Origin: an uncultured Blautia sp.
GTDB lineage: Bacteria > Bacillota > Clostridia > Lachnospirales > Lachnospiraceae
NCBI GenBank assembly: GCA_900539525.1
Contig: UQCM01000007.1
Coordinates: 1-64,000, forward strand
Direction: 5' to 3'
DNA length: 64,000 nucleotides
Positions 17,724 through 27,455 of this stretch are shown piece after piece. The translations under genes and the position numbers were made by a program. Every line of letters starts with the position of its first letter. Position 1 is the first letter of the stretch. The notes under the pieces were generated by a model. That model searched no databases. It saw only the letters and a program-made list of their open reading frames with translations, and was not told the origin of the DNA.

Positions 17724-18582
17724 TTGTTTTCTCACCTTCCCTGTTTTTCAGATTTGCCTCCCGTCCGGAGCCATGCGGTTTTATCAATATCTGCCGCGGG
17801 GAGACTTCAGAATCCCCCTTCCTCTTCAGAAACTCTGCTGCCGCGATCATGAATGCATGCGGAATCAGCTTACAGAGGATCCGAAAGGCCTTCATGCTTC
17901 CTCCATAGACGGAAACCGCCCGTCCCGCAGCTGCATCCCTGACTGCCTTCTCAACCACGTCAGACGGCTCTGCCATCACCCTCTTTTTGTAATCTGCCAT
18001 AGGATGAAGCTTTCCGGCTCCCTCAAAAAACGGCGTATCCACCGGCCCCGGACATACACTTGTGACTGTGATCCCCTGTTTCTTCACCTCCGCGCGCAAT
18101 GCCCTGGATAAGCTCAGCACATAGGACTTGGTAGCCGCATATACGGCAAATCCCGGCTGCGGAACGAAAGCCGATGCAGACGCCATCTGGATGATCCGCG
18201 ATCTTCTGTGCATATATGGAAGACAGTGATACGTCACTGCTGTCAGTGCTTCACAGTTTAAACGGATCTCTGCCCTTTGTGCATTCATGGTCAGCTCCGA
18301 AACATCTCCGATCTTCCCCATCCCTGCTGCATTTACCAGAAGCTTGATCCGCGGCTGCTCTGCTGCCAGTGCTGTGCGTAAATACTCCTGTGATTCCTTT
18401 TCTCTTAAATCCATGGGCAGAATACGAAGTCTGCTGTTTACCTCTTTTTGCAGACTGCGAAGCTTTTCCTCACTTCTCCCGATGACCCATATTTCATCCA
18501 GAAAGCGGTAGTTTTGTGAAATCTGTTTGACGAATTCCCTGCCCATCCCGGAAGATGCACCTGTTATGACTGCTATTTTCAT
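17704..18582 (-). CDS. Short-chain dehydrogenase/reductase
   Basis: A 292-aa SDR family oxidoreductase. The Rossmann motif TGASSGMGREF is at the N-terminus, NAAGMGKIG follows, and the catalytic Y...K is in YAATKSYVLSLSRALR, with Ser in the preceding MASASAFVPQ strand. The PCPGPVDTPF-like cofactor loop reads CPGPVDTPFF. A C-terminal extension of about 40 polar residues is unlike the core. The substrate cannot be assigned. It is the first gene of the SDR-membrane protein-pseudouridine synthase-recU run. Confidence 0.88.
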   Translation of the reverse strand: MKIAVITGASSGMGREFVKQISQNYRFLDEIWVIGRSEEKLRSLQKEVNSRLRILPMDLREKESQEYLRTALAAEQPRIKLLVNAAGMGKIGDVSELTMNAQRAEIRLNCEALTAVTYHCLPYMHRRSRIIQMASASAFVPQPGFAVYAATKSYVLSLSRALRAEVKKQGITVTSVCPGPVDTPFFEGAGKLHPMADYKKRVMAEPSDVVEKAVRDAAAGRAVSVYGGSMKAFRILCKLIPHAFMIAAAEFLKRKGDSEVSPRQILIKPHGSGREANLKNREGEKTNESRKR

Positions 18583-18624
18583 GCTCTGAAACCCTTTTCC
18601 TTCCCGCCTGGCGCTTCTTTTATG

Positions 18625-18665
18625 GTAACTGATAAATAGTTGCCCCGGGGACTCTGAATCGTTAC
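18625..18665 (+). repeat. 41-bp deletion derivative of the miniature element with 8-bp target duplication
   Basis: GTAACTG at the left and ACTCTGAATCGTTAC at the right flank a remnant of the core (ATAAATAGTTGCCCCGGGG). Perfect direct repeats CTTTTATG lie on both sides (18617-18624 and 18666-18673). The right copy contains the ygiQ stop codon, so insertion occurred at the very end of that gene. Confidence 0.75.
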
Positions 18666-18668
18666 CTT

Positions 18669-20552
18669 TTATGTACGCTTCTTTTTATGTACATTTCGTA
18701 TCGTCTTTTTCTTTACAGGCTGTTCTCTTCGCTTCTGCTGCTGCCCTGCGCTGCCTTTTCGCGGACGTATCAGGCATTTCCTGTCAAATCCTATGAAATC
18801 TGTGCGGTGTGCGATTTTCAGTGCCTCCTCCACCAGATCATAATTCTTCGGATTCCGGTATTGGATCAGCGCCCGCTGCATGGCCTTTTCATGCGGATTT
18901 ACCGGAACATACACCTTCTCCATGGTCCGCGGATCCACCCCTGTATAATACATACAGGTCGATATCGTAGACGGTGTGGGATAAAAATCCTGCACCTGCT
19001 CCGGCATGTACCCCAGATCCCGCAGATACTCAGCCAGCTGCACCGCCTCTTTCATGGTGGAGCCGGGATGGGAGGACATCAGATAGGGGACGAGGAACTG
19101 GTTCTTTCCACATTCCCGGTTCAGTTCCCTGTATCTGTCCATGAATTTCCGGTACACGGCATTTTCCGGTTTGCCCATTCGCATAAGGACCGGATCTGCC
19201 ACATGCTCCGGTGCCACCTTCAGCTGTCCGCTTACATGATACTGCACCAGTTCTCTGAAAAAGGTCTCATCCTTATCGTGGATCAGATAGTCAAACCTTA
19301 TCCCGGAACGTATGAAGACCTTTTTCACCTTCGGAAGCTCCCGAATCTTTCGAAGCAGCTCCAGATAATCACTGTGATCCGTTTTCAGATTCCGGCACGG
19401 CTTTGGAAACAGGCACTGTCTGTCCGGGCAGGCCCCCTTCGTCAGCTGTTTATCGCATGCCGGATGCCGGAAATTCGCTGTCGGACCGCCGACATCATGA
19501 ATATATCCCTTAAAATCCGCATCCCAGGTCATAAGCTCTGCCTCCCGCAGGATCGATGCATGACTCCTGGTCTGGATGATCCTTCCCTGATGGAAGGTCA
19601 GTGCACAAAAGCTGCAGCCGCCAAAGCATCCCCGGTTACTCACCAGTGAGAACTTTACTTCCTCGATGGCAGGAACGCCTCCCTGTGCCTGATAGGACGG
19701 ATGGAAGGTCCGCATATAAGGCAGCGAATATACCCTGTCCATCTCCTCCTGACTAAGCGGTTTTGCCGGTGGATTCTGTACCACATAGAGCTGTCCGTCA
19801 TAAGGCTCTGCCAGACGTTTTCCCGAAAACGGATCCGTATTGCAGTACTGTATATAAAAGCTTCTGGCATAATTCAGACGATCCTTTTTCAGTTCTCCAT
19901 AGGATGGCAGCTCAATATGGTCATACAGCAGTGACGCATCCCTTGTCTTAAAGACGGTTCCTTCCACAAACGTGATATCCTTCACTGCGATCCCGCTGTT
20001 TAGCGCATCTGCAATCTGGAGGATGGAACGCTCACCCATGCCATAAGAAATCAGATCCGCACCGGAATCCAGGAGAATGGACCGCTTCAGAGAATCTGTC
20101 CAGTAGTCATAATGGGCAAGACGCCGCAGGCTCGCCTCAATCCCACCGATGATCAGCGGTGTATTCCGGTATTTCCTCCGGATCAGGTTGCAGTAAACGA
20201 CCGTCGCATGATCCGGGCGTTTTCCCATCACGCCGCCAGGTGTATAGGCATCTGTATGACGCCTCTTTTTTGAAACGGTATAATGATTTACCATGGAATC
20301 CATATTTCCGGCAGATACCAGAAATGCAAGCCTTGGTTCTCCGTAAATGGAGATGCTCTCCGGATCCTTCCAGTCCGGCTGTGAAATGATTCCCACCGTA
20401 TAGCCGTTCGCCTCCAGGATCCTGCTGATGATGGCATGTCCGAAGGAGGGATGATCCACATAGGCATCTCCGATCACATAAACAAAATCAAACTGGCGAA
20501 TCCCCCGTTTCTCCATATCCTCCCGCGAAAGGGGCAAGAAATCCATTGTCAT
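18669..20552 (-). CDS. YgiQ-family radical SAM protein
   Basis: A 627-aa protein of the UPF0313/YgiQ family. The radical SAM cysteine motif is [15 protein letters not shown] (CxxxCxxC) near residue 310, and the N-terminal region resembles a cobalamin-binding-like domain as in the family. The C-terminus is a basic, probably disordered tail ([19 protein letters not shown]). The biochemical reaction is not established for the family. It overlaps the preceding HAD gene by 4 nt (ATGA) and lies last in the relQ-rsmF-rluB-HAD-ygiQ run. Confidence 0.9.
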   Translation of the reverse strand: MTMDFLPLSREDMEKRGIRQFDFVYVIGDAYVDHPSFGHAIISRILEANGYTVGIISQPDWKDPESISIYGEPRLAFLVSAGNMDSMVNHYTVSKKRRHTDAYTPGGVMGKRPDHATVVYCNLIRRKYRNTPLIIGGIEASLRRLAHYDYWTDSLKRSILLDSGADLISYGMGERSILQIADALNSGIAVKDITFVEGTVFKTRDASLLYDHIELPSYGELKKDRLNYARSFYIQYCNTDPFSGKRLAEPYDGQLYVVQNPPAKPLSQEEMDRVYSLPYMRTFHPSYQAQGGVPAIEEVKFSLVSNRGCFGGCSFCALTFHQGRIIQTRSHASILREAELMTWDADFKGYIHDVGGPTANFRHPACDKQLTKGACPDRQCLFPKPCRNLKTDHSDYLELLRKIRELPKVKKVFIRSGIRFDYLIHDKDETFFRELVQYHVSGQLKVAPEHVADPVLMRMGKPENAVYRKFMDRYRELNRECGKNQFLVPYLMSSHPGSTMKEAVQLAEYLRDLGYMPEQVQDFYPTPSTISTCMYYTGVDPRTMEKVYVPVNPHEKAMQRALIQYRNPKNYDLVEEALKIAHRTDFIGFDRKCLIRPRKGSAGQQQKRREQPVKKKTIRNVHKKKRT

Positions 20553-21256
20553 CTCTTCTCCTTTCCGCCCTGAAAGATATCTTCTCTGGCATTCAGGATC
20601 TCATACGTTCCCGTAAAAAGATCCCGGAAGCTTGAGATATAGTAATCTGCAAACCGGCGCTTCTCCTCGATCTGATCCCTTGAGAATTCATCTTCCACGG
20701 CACATACCGTCATGCCGGCATTTTTTCCTGCGAGAACGCCCATCGGAACATCCTCAAATACCAGGCAGCTCTCATACTCCGCATCCAGTTCATCCGCCAC
20801 CTTCAGATAAATATCCGGTGCCGGCTTTCCCCTTTCCACATCACAGGCCGTGCGCACCACATCAATATACCCGCGAAGATCATGAGCGTCGATCACCGCG
20901 TCTACCAGACGGCTCCCATTGCTGGTGGCGATCCCTGTCCGGATCCCCTTCTCTCTCAAAAGCTTCAGAAAATCCAGTGCCCCCGGCTTTAACGGAACCT
21001 CATGGGCATATTTCTCATATGCCATTGCATACCACTCCTGCTTGATCTCATCGAGCGTTCCGGGAATTCCGAACTTCTCCTTAAAATAAACAGCCGTTTC
21101 CGTAAAACTCATTCCCTCAATTTCCTTCTGAAGATTCTCAGGAAGTTCGATTCCGTATCTCTTCAGATAGATGATATCGATCTCCTTCCACATCCACATG
21201 GAATCCACCAGGGTTCCATCCAGGTCAAAAATGACCGCCTGTATCGTATCTAACAT
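20549..21256 (-). CDS. HAD-superfamily phosphatase or phosphoglucomutase-like protein
   Basis: A 235-aa HAD subfamily IA protein. The nucleophile motif DLDGTLVDS is at residues 11-19, motif II Ser/Thr in ATSNGS, and the motif III/IV acidic pair in [19 protein letters not shown]. The cap is the helical C1 type of beta-phosphoglucomutases and nonspecific sugar-phosphate phosphatases. The start at ATG 21256 has GAGGAATGAT upstream; a TTG four codons earlier is less likely. The substrate is unknown. Confidence 0.88.
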   Translation of the reverse strand: MLDTIQAVIFDLDGTLVDSMWMWKEIDIIYLKRYGIELPENLQKEIEGMSFTETAVYFKEKFGIPGTLDEIKQEWYAMAYEKYAHEVPLKPGALDFLKLLREKGIRTGIATSNGSRLVDAVIDAHDLRGYIDVVRTACDVERGKPAPDIYLKVADELDAEYESCLVFEDVPMGVLAGKNAGMTVCAVEDEFSRDQIEEKRRFADYYISSFRDLFTGTYEILNAREDIFQGGKEKR

Positions 21257-21264
21257 ATCATTCC

Positions 21265-21987
21265 TCAATTCTTTCCGGTTCTTAATCGTTCCAGTTCCCT
21301 TTCTGTCAGCGGACGGTAATTTCCTTTTTCCAGATTCTCATCCAGCACAACGCCTCCCATAGACAGGCGTTTCAGATAGGTCACCTCACAGCCGGCCGCT
21401 GCGAACATCCGCTTGACCTGATGAAATCTTCCCTCCTGTATTGTGACCTCTGCCTCCGATTCTTCCCCGCTTTTCTGTATCTTCAGGACAGCCGGAAGTG
21501 TGGGCTTCTCATCCCCGATATCCATGCCCTCCTCAAAAAGCTTCACATGCTCAGCAAGCAGCCTTCCCCTTACCCTTACAAAATAAGTCTTGTCCACATG
21601 CTTTGCCGGGGATAGAAGACGGTGTGCCAGGTCACCGTCATTCGTGATCAGAAGCAATCCTTCTGTATCCTTATCCAGCCGTCCTACCGGAAAAAAATCT
21701 TCCTTCCGCGGCAGAGCCAGATCGTCCATCACGGTCCTGTCACGGGGATCCCTGGTGGCCGAAACACAGCCTGAGGGCTTATGGTACATATAATATTCAT
21801 ATCTGGTATAGCAGATTTCCCGCCCGTCTGCCAGGATCCTGTCCGTCTGGTCATCCACCTTCTGCTCCGGCTTTCTGACCGTTTCTCCATTTACAGACAC
21901 CCGGCCGCCCCGGATCATATTCTTCACTTCGCTGCGTGTCCCGACGCCTGTATTTGCCAGCAGCTTATCCAGTCTCATACTACTCAT
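21265..21987 (-). CDS. RsuA/RluB/E/F-family pseudouridine synthase
   Basis: A roughly 240-aa protein with an N-terminal S4 domain (MRLDKLLANTGVGTRSEVK) and the RsuA-type catalytic motif GRLDKDTEGLLLITNDGD. The C-terminal segment IQEGRFHQVKRMFAAAGCEV is characteristic of small-subunit or RluB-type enzymes. The start is taken as ATG 21987, which overlaps the rsmF stop by one base; ATG 21978 is an alternative. It is the second pseudouridine synthase in 6 kb. Confidence 0.88.
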   Translation of the reverse strand: MSSMRLDKLLANTGVGTRSEVKNMIRGGRVSVNGETVRKPEQKVDDQTDRILADGREICYTRYEYYMYHKPSGCVSATRDPRDRTVMDDLALPRKEDFFPVGRLDKDTEGLLLITNDGDLAHRLLSPAKHVDKTYFVRVRGRLLAEHVKLFEEGMDIGDEKPTLPAVLKIQKSGEESEAEVTIQEGRFHQVKRMFAAAGCEVTYLKRLSMGGVVLDENLEKGNYRPLTERELERLRTGKN

Positions 21988-23339
21988 CACCGCATTCTCC
22001 ATCCCGGATAATATTTATTCTTCAGCATCCCGCCGGAGAGCTTTGCCCAGCCCAGCGGGAATCCGTCCGTACCTGCCAGCACCCATCCCTTTTTACCATC
22101 GGCTTCCTCCCCGGTAAGCTCCACCGATTCCCCCTTCAGATAACGGATGACACGGGGATCTTCCGATGAAAAAGAGATGGTCTGCGGATAATCCTCCATA
22201 CGCAGATGCATCGCCAGTGCCTGTGACGGTTCAAAACGGTTTTTCTTACACTCTCCAAGAAAAAGACCCGTCCGAAGGAACCGAAGTCCCCTGATACCGG
22301 GAAGACCTTCCGGCATCAGATAGGCGCGGTTCTCGCGGATCTCAATGGACTTCTCCCGCCTGCCAAGAGACGGAATGTCCTTAAGAAACTCCTTTAGCGG
22401 TTCCGGAAGCTGCATCCTCGATACGCCTGTATCTTTTCCCTCTCTTTTCTCTCCGGATCCTCCGTCCTTTTGCAGGAGAGCCGCAAAATGCCCCTCGCCC
22501 TGTACCCTGTGCGGAAATACACGGACACAGTGCGGCAGACTTCCCTTTGAAAATCCCTCATATTCTTTCACGGGAATCAGCGACATTTCCGGATAAAGTT
22601 CCAGGATCTCCTGAACCGTTCCTTCATTTTCCATCTCTGAAAAGGTACAGGTGGAATACAACAGCATTCCTCCAGGCCTCAGCATCGGCACGGCTGCTTT
22701 TACGATTTCTCTCTGTAGCTGCGCATAGTACTGCGGTCCATGCTCCTCCCAGCTCTTTATCATGGAAGGGTCACGACGGAACATTCCCTCCCCGGAGCAC
22801 GGGGCATCGATCAGGATCTTATCAAAATATCCTTCGAAGTACTTCATAAGCTTTTCCGGCGGCTCACTGGTCACCAGCATATTGGCGATCCCGAAAAGTT
22901 CCAGATTCTTAAGAAGACCTTTGGCTCTGGAATTGCTGATGTCATTTGCCACAAGGATACCACTTCCGGAAAGCCCTGATCCCAGCTCCGTTGCCTTCCC
23001 TCCCGGTGCCGCACAGAGATCCAGAACTCTGTCCCCCGGTTCAACGGGAAGCCTGGAAGCAGGTATCATCGCACTTGGCTCCTGTATATAATATAGGCCG
23101 GCATAATAGTGAGGATGCTTTGTTACAGGCTCCTCACTGTCATAATAGAAGCCGTTCTCCGTCCAGGGAACGGGTGTCAGATGAAAAGGCGTCAGCCTTA
23201 AAAAATCCTCCACTGATATTTTCGAGGTATTTACTCTCAGCCCCTGAACCTTTGGCTCATCATAGCATGCCAGATAGTCCTCATATTCATTTCCCAGCAT
23301 CTGTTTCATCACAGATGTAAATGACTCCGGTAATTTCAT
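21987..23339 (-). CDS. RsmF-type rRNA (cytosine-5) methyltransferase
   Basis: A 450-aa NOL1/NOP2/Sun-family SAM-dependent methyltransferase. The SAM motif VLDLCAAPGGKATELGS, the PC motif DAPCSGEGMFRRD and the catalytic TC in LLYSTCTFSEMENE are all present. The C-terminal region of about 130 aa matches the RsmF accessory/PUA-like part. The family methylates a cytosine in 16S rRNA; the precise target here is inferred. It overlaps the alarmone synthetase by 4 nt. Confidence 0.88.
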   Translation of the reverse strand: MKLPESFTSVMKQMLGNEYEDYLACYDEPKVQGLRVNTSKISVEDFLRLTPFHLTPVPWTENGFYYDSEEPVTKHPHYYAGLYYIQEPSAMIPASRLPVEPGDRVLDLCAAPGGKATELGSGLSGSGILVANDISNSRAKGLLKNLELFGIANMLVTSEPPEKLMKYFEGYFDKILIDAPCSGEGMFRRDPSMIKSWEEHGPQYYAQLQREIVKAAVPMLRPGGMLLYSTCTFSEMENEGTVQEILELYPEMSLIPVKEYEGFSKGSLPHCVRVFPHRVQGEGHFAALLQKDGGSGEKREGKDTGVSRMQLPEPLKEFLKDIPSLGRREKSIEIRENRAYLMPEGLPGIRGLRFLRTGLFLGECKKNRFEPSQALAMHLRMEDYPQTISFSSEDPRVIRYLKGESVELTGEEADGKKGWVLAGTDGFPLGWAKLSGGMLKNKYYPGWRMR

Positions 23340-24160
23340 TGGTTCTCCTCATCATGTACCTCATTCGACTGGGCACGATATCCTTCCGAGATAATATCCA
23401 GCTGCCTGTGGAAGCATCTCAGCTGCTCAATATCATTGGTTTCATAAATACGGTAGAATTCATCCTGAATACGGATGATCTCCCGTTTGTTTGCCACATG
23501 ATACAGGTTTTGAATATTATTTAAAATATCACTTACCAGATTTGCCTGTATCTGGAATGAATTCTGTGCATCCATGATTTCGCTGCGCACAGAAGACATC
23601 TCATGATCCAGCATCTGAATCGCATCCGAGGCATTCATCAGCTTCATGCGGATATGCTCCGGTATGCTTCCCTTATACTTATACTGCAAAGAGTGCTCAA
23701 TCGTAGACCAGAAGTTCATCGCCAGGGTACGGATCTGAATCTCCGCCTGGATGCGCCTGCTGCCCTTTAGAGTCTGTACTTCATAATAAATAATAACATG
23801 ATAACTCCTGTATCCGCTCTGCTTTGTATTCCTGATATAATCCTTTTCACTCTTTACTGTCATATCCGTGCGGTTATGGATAATCTCCACGACCTTCTCA
23901 ATATCCTCCACAAACTGGCAGATAATACGGATCCCGGCAATATCATCAAGTCTCTCTTCAATCTTTTCGATAGGAATCTTCTTTTTCTGAGCCTTATCAA
24001 GAATACTGGAGATCGTCTTTACTCTTCCCTTTACCTGCTCGATTGGAGAATACATTCCCCGTGATCTGTGCTCATAGATCAGGTGGTTAAACTTGACGAC
24101 CAGTTCTTTTACTGCAAGCTCATAAGGATCCAGGATTTCCCTCCATAATTGTATTTCCAT
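23336..24160 (-). CDS. Small alarmone synthetase (RelQ/YjbM-like)
   Basis: A 274-aa single-domain (p)ppGpp synthetase. The synthetase signatures are visible: KGRVKTISSILDKAQKK, DDIAGIRIICQFVEDI, SGYRSYHVIIYY and EIQIRTLAMNFWSTIEHSLQYK. There is no hydrolase, TGS or ACT domain, unlike long Rel. It makes the alarmone from ATP and GDP/GTP. A promoter with TTGAAA-18-TATACT lies just upstream, so it is the probable first gene of a five-gene run of overlapping genes through ygiQ. Confidence 0.92.
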   Translation of the reverse strand: MEIQLWREILDPYELAVKELVVKFNHLIYEHRSRGMYSPIEQVKGRVKTISSILDKAQKKKIPIEKIEERLDDIAGIRIICQFVEDIEKVVEIIHNRTDMTVKSEKDYIRNTKQSGYRSYHVIIYYEVQTLKGSRRIQAEIQIRTLAMNFWSTIEHSLQYKYKGSIPEHIRMKLMNASDAIQMLDHEMSSVRSEIMDAQNSFQIQANLVSDILNNIQNLYHVANKREIIRIQDEFYRIYETNDIEQLRCFHRQLDIISEGYRAQSNEVHDEENQ

Positions 24161-24194
24161 GTATACTTAAATCTCCTTGCTTGATATGCATGTT

Positions 24195-24224
24195 AGTATA
24201 TCACATCTGATACCTGTATTTCAA
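24195..24224 (-). promoter_or_regulatory. Putative sigma-A promoter of the alarmone synthetase operon
   Basis: TTGAAA (24219-24224) and TATACT (24195-24200) are 18 bp apart on the minus strand, 35 nt before the start codon. The -35 box overlaps the last codons of the M23 peptidase gene. Confidence 0.6.
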
Positions 24225-25055
24225 CTTTTGACCCTCCAGGCTTTTGAGAATCCAGTAGGGATTCACGCTCACTTCCGGCTTCTCTTTCGTCCTCACATAA
24301 ATCCCGAGATGAAGATGGACATCAAACTGGCCTCTGGTTCCCTCCGTGCCATAGCCGGTATCCCCCATAAATCCGATCATATCTCCGGCCTGTATCGCTT
24401 CTCCCTCCTGAAAGTCCTCTGCATAGCCGGATAAGTGAGCATAATAAAAGTATCCTCCGTGAGGGCTGCGGATTCCCATCCGGTATCCTCCTTTTTCCAG
24501 CCAGCCGATTTTCTCGATCACACCGTCTGTCATACTGAATACGGGATAACTGCCGCTTTTGTTTTCAGGCGGCATCAGATCTGTACCCTCATGTCCTCTC
24601 TTCCCTCCATAATTTCGTTCAAACATCCAGGAATCCTCATAGGTCACCTTCGTACTAACCGGAAAATACTTAAGATCATCCCATATAGCCTGATACAGTC
24701 CTTTCAGTTCTCTGTATTCTTCCAGACGGTACCTTAAAAAGCAGGCATCCCATTTGAAATAACTGTTTGAAGTGAGATCTTCTCCATCCAGAAGCCGAAA
24801 ATGTCCCGCCGGCATCCACGCGGCCAGGAGTTCTCCCACGGACAGCCCTGTCTGTTGACTGACTTCTTTCAGTTTTTTCAGACTTTCTTCTGAGAGCTGC
24901 TGTCTTCGAAACCATTCTGAAGTACCTGCCTGTTTCTTCAGATTCATCACACGACCACAGGTCATACAGATCGTTTTCAATTGTATGCCGGCCGCTGCCA
25001 ACAGAAAAATCAGGGCCAGCATATACAGGTATTTTCTCGGATTCAAAGGGTTCAT
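24201..25055 (-). CDS. M23-family metallopeptidase, membrane-anchored
   Basis: A 284-aa protein with an N-terminal membrane segment (YLMLALIFLL-type, residues 10-27) and a C-terminal LytM/M23 domain. Zinc-binding residues are in HEGTDLM (HxxxD) and the C-terminal HLHLGIYV; a GYGTEG loop precedes the latter. Such enzymes cut peptidoglycan peptides, though the sporulation-related members act on engulfment. The middle region (residues 40-130) is helical and unassigned. It is divergent from ylbJ, and a miniature element lies between them. Confidence 0.88.
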   Translation of the reverse strand: MNPLNPRKYLYMLALIFLLAAAGIQLKTICMTCGRVMNLKKQAGTSEWFRRQQLSEESLKKLKEVSQQTGLSVGELLAAWMPAGHFRLLDGEDLTSNSYFKWDACFLRYRLEEYRELKGLYQAIWDDLKYFPVSTKVTYEDSWMFERNYGGKRGHEGTDLMPPENKSGSYPVFSMTDGVIEKIGWLEKGGYRMGIRSPHGGYFYYAHLSGYAEDFQEGEAIQAGDMIGFMGDTGYGTEGTRGQFDVHLHLGIYVRTKEKPEVSVNPYWILKSLEGQKLKYRYQM

Positions 25056-25222
25056 AAGACATCCCCCTTCTTATGCGTTCCAGTCTGCTCTACACTTCAC
25101 AGCCCGGCGTACACTTGTAGCTTTACCAGTCATTGTATGACGGCACTGTTAAAAATAGTACCACAAAAACGCCTGAAAACACAGACAGATTTCGTTCTTA
25201 TGCTTTGATTTCCACATATATT

Positions 25223-25289
25223 GTAACTATTCAGAGTCCATTCGCAAAATCGCCTCTGCGAGGAAATCTGCATGACTCTGAGTAGTTAC
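25223..25289 (-). repeat. 67-bp miniature element with 7/8 target duplication
   Basis: Both terminal repeats are intact (GTAACTATTCAGAGTCC on the left, GACTCTGAGTAGTTAC on the right); most of the interior is deleted. The flanks are CATATATT and CATATACT (25215-25222, 25290-25297). It lies in the 263-bp divergent region between the M23 gene and ylbJ and ends 11 bp before the ylbJ ribosome site, so it may influence ylbJ expression. Confidence 0.8.
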
Positions 25290-25318
25290 CATATACTGAT
25301 ACAAAGGGGGTGCCTGTC

Positions 25319-26245
25319 ATGAAAAAAATATGCTTTGGAATCTCAATTACCACTGTTCTTCTCTTTCTTCTGCTGTGTCCCACGCAGGCACTTGCCGCAT
25401 CAAGAAATGGCCTGCATCTCTGGTTTGACACTCTGCTGCCTGTGCTCCTGCCCTTTCTCATACTCTCGGGCATCCTGATCCGTGCAGGTCTGATCCGCCC
25501 CTTCGTGGCTGCACTTGCACCGCTTTTTCATCGCCTTCTATTCTTAAGCCCCGGTGGAACCTATGCTCTGCTTATGGGATTTCTATGCGGCTATCCCATG
25601 GGAGCAAAAACAGTCAGTGATTTAGCATCCAGTGGACAGATGTCCTCTGCTGAAGCCCAGTATCTGCTTGGATTCTGCAACAACATCAGTCCCTCCTTTA
25701 TCATCACCTTTCTGGTCACAGATCAGCTGCGCCGCCCTGCGCTTCTGATTCCCGCACTGCTGATCCTCTATGGATCACCGCTGATCGCCGGAATACTGAC
25801 AAATCACTCCTACCGGCTCTCATGCCAGAGAACAGACGGGCAATCTGTCCTGAAAAAAAACACTCCGAAGGAAACGCTCTGTTTTGCCATGATCGACAGC
25901 TGTATACTGGATGCAGTGATCACCATTGTAAAGCTTGGCGGTTACATCATGCTCTTTGCGATCCTCTCAGGAATCATCCGGATTCTTCCTGTGAGTGAAA
26001 AAGCAAAGGCACTGATGACGGCAGCAGCAGAAATCACCAACGGAATACCTGCAGTCATAAGTGCCTTTCCTTTTCCGGTAAGCTTCCTTCTGCTGATGAT
26101 CCTGATCTCTTTTGGAGGTATGTCTGCGATTGCGCAGACAGACAGCGTAATAAAAAACGCACATCTCTCCCTCGGGAAATATGTGCGCTCAAAACTAATG
26201 ATCAGCTTTATCGCTTTTCTCCTGACACTTTGCTTTCTGGTTTAA
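25319..26245 (+). CDS. ylbJ: YlbJ-like sporulation integral membrane protein
   Basis: A polytopic protein (308 aa from ATG 25319, with AAAGGGGG upstream; an in-frame GTG at 25310 overlaps that site and is rejected). It has about eight hydrophobic segments and the nucleoside-recognition/gate-like motifs GFLCGYPMGAKTVSDL and GFCNNISPSF typical of YlbJ. YlbJ is needed for spore cortex formation in Bacillus; its transport substrate is unsettled. It is transcribed opposite to its neighbours. The stop codon lies inside an 8-bp target duplication of a miniature element. Confidence 0.88.
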   Translation: MKKICFGISITTVLLFLLLCPTQALAASRNGLHLWFDTLLPVLLPFLILSGILIRAGLIRPFVAALAPLFHRLLFLSPGGTYALLMGFLCGYPMGAKTVSDLASSGQMSSAEAQYLLGFCNNISPSFIITFLVTDQLRRPALLIPALLILYGSPLIAGILTNHSYRLSCQRTDGQSVLKKNTPKETLCFAMIDSCILDAVITIVKLGGYIMLFAILSGIIRILPVSEKAKALMTAAAEITNGIPAVISAFPFPVSFLLLMILISFGGMSAIAQTDSVIKNAHLSLGKYVRSKLMISFIAFLLTLCFLV

Positions 26246-26247
26246 TC

Positions 26248-26274
26248 GTTACTGTTCACTCTGTGACCAGTAAC
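26248..26274. repeat. 27-bp palindromic mini-element between convergent genes, possible bidirectional terminator
   Basis: GTTACTG and CAGTAAC arms with an inner TCAC/GTGA pair make an 11-bp stem with one mismatch. The left arm reads GTTACTGTTCA, one base from the family terminus GTAACTGTTCA. Direct repeats GTTTAATC and ATTTAATC flank it (7/8). The left repeat carries the ylbJ stop and the right repeat the stop of the convergent gene. Confidence 0.6.
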
Positions 26275-26276
26275 AT

Positions 26277-26867
26277 TTAATCTTCCTCATAATCAGCTGC
26301 AGCAGGCGTACTGTAGCTTCCCGCCGGTGCCTGCGGTGACAGCTCACTGCGGTTCTTATTTACAATATCGTAACAGGACTGCAGAGAATTGATGAAGTTA
26401 TTGTATCTGGAGCCGGCAGTCTCGATCGTATGGCTCATGATCTTCTCCAGATTTTCCAGCATCTCATCCGTGTACTGCAGGGCACCCATACGAATACTGT
26501 TTGCATCATTGGTCGCATTATCCAGAATCTCCTGTGCCTGAGCATTTGTTTTCTCCAGAAGCTCATTCGACTGTGCATAGGCCTGCTGCATTACTTCGCT
26601 CTCCTCAACAAGCTGCTTCTGCTGTGCCTGTGCATCAGCGATCAGTGCATCTGCTTTTGCCTGCGCATCCGCAAGAATCGCATCTTTATTACTGATGATC
26701 TTCTGATAGCGCTTGATCTCATCAGGCGTCTTCATGCGGAGCTCTCTTAACAGCTCCTCCAGTTCCTCCTTATTGACCACGATCTTCGTGGATGAAAGAG
26801 GTTGAAATTTACAACTGTCTACATATTCTTCGATGTCTTCAATAATCTGTTCAATTCTGCTGCTCAT
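26277..26867 (-). CDS. DivIVA/ATPase subunit-like coiled-coil protein
   Basis: A 196-aa acidic, helical protein. The start at ATG 26867 has AAGGAG nine bases upstream; an ATG two codons earlier is closer than ideal. Residues 45-135 are a long coiled coil with Ala/Gln-rich heptads (ILADAQAKADALIADAQAQQ), and the C-terminus is a Pro/Ala-rich tail. Proteins of this kind in Clostridia are annotated as V-type ATPase subunit-like or DivIVA-related and may act in cell division or polarity. No enzymatic motif is present. Confidence 0.75.
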   Translation of the reverse strand: MSSRIEQIIEDIEEYVDSCKFQPLSSTKIVVNKEELEELLRELRMKTPDEIKRYQKIISNKDAILADAQAKADALIADAQAQQKQLVEESEVMQQAYAQSNELLEKTNAQAQEILDNATNDANSIRMGALQYTDEMLENLEKIMSHTIETAGSRYNNFINSLQSCYDIVNKNRSELSPQAPAGSYSTPAAADYEED

Positions 26868-26974
26868 TAACATTCTCTCCTTACTTATATTTTCTGACTG
26901 ATCAGGACGGTCTTAAAAAGAAGATCGGATATGTCTGTGGTATGCTGTCCTGAACAGCTTCTGATATCAAACGT

Positions 26975-27454
26975 CTAACTACTATACTTCTTATATATTT
27001 GTTCTACAACAATCGGCGGGACAAATTTCGAAATATCACCGCCGTAGGATGCTACTTCTTTCACTGTGCTGGAACTCAGATAAGCATATTCCAGACTGGT
27101 TGTCAGAAAAATCGTATCAATATCAGGATTCACTATACGGTTTGTCTGTGCCATCTGAAGTTCATAATCAAAATCTGTAATGGCACGAAGACCTCTGACA
27201 ATGAAACCTGCCTCACATTTCCTTACAAAATCTACAGATAAACCAGAAAACGATTCTATCCGCACATTACTGATATCTTTCGTAACTTCCAATAGTATAT
27301 TAACACGTTCTTCCACAGAAAACAACGGTGTTTTCGTATTATTATTCAAAACTCCAACGATCAGCTCGTCTACAAGTGCCGCCGAACGCCTCATCACATC
27401 GAGATGTCCATAGGTCACCGGATCAAAGCTGCCGGGATATACTGCTCTTCTCAT
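26975..27454 (-). CDS. coaD: Phosphopantetheine adenylyltransferase
   Basis: A 159-aa CoaD, catalysing the penultimate step of coenzyme A synthesis. The nucleotidyltransferase motif [18 protein letters not shown] is at the N-terminus and the second signature [24 protein letters not shown] is near the C-terminus. ATG 27454 lies one base after the rsmD stop; the longer frame upstream belongs to rsmD. The rsmD-coaD pairing is common in Firmicutes. Confidence 0.95.
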   Translation of the reverse strand: MRRAVYPGSFDPVTYGHLDVMRRSAALVDELIVGVLNNNTKTPLFSVEERVNILLEVTKDISNVRIESFSGLSVDFVRKCEAGFIVRGLRAITDFDYELQMAQTNRIVNPDIDTIFLTTSLEYAYLSSSTVKEVASYGGDISKFVPPIVVEQIYKKYSS

Positions 27455-27455
27455 G

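Noticed and set aside
18687..19649. 320-aa open frame on the plus strand
   Set aside because: It is a shadow of ygiQ, which has the radical SAM motif on the other strand.
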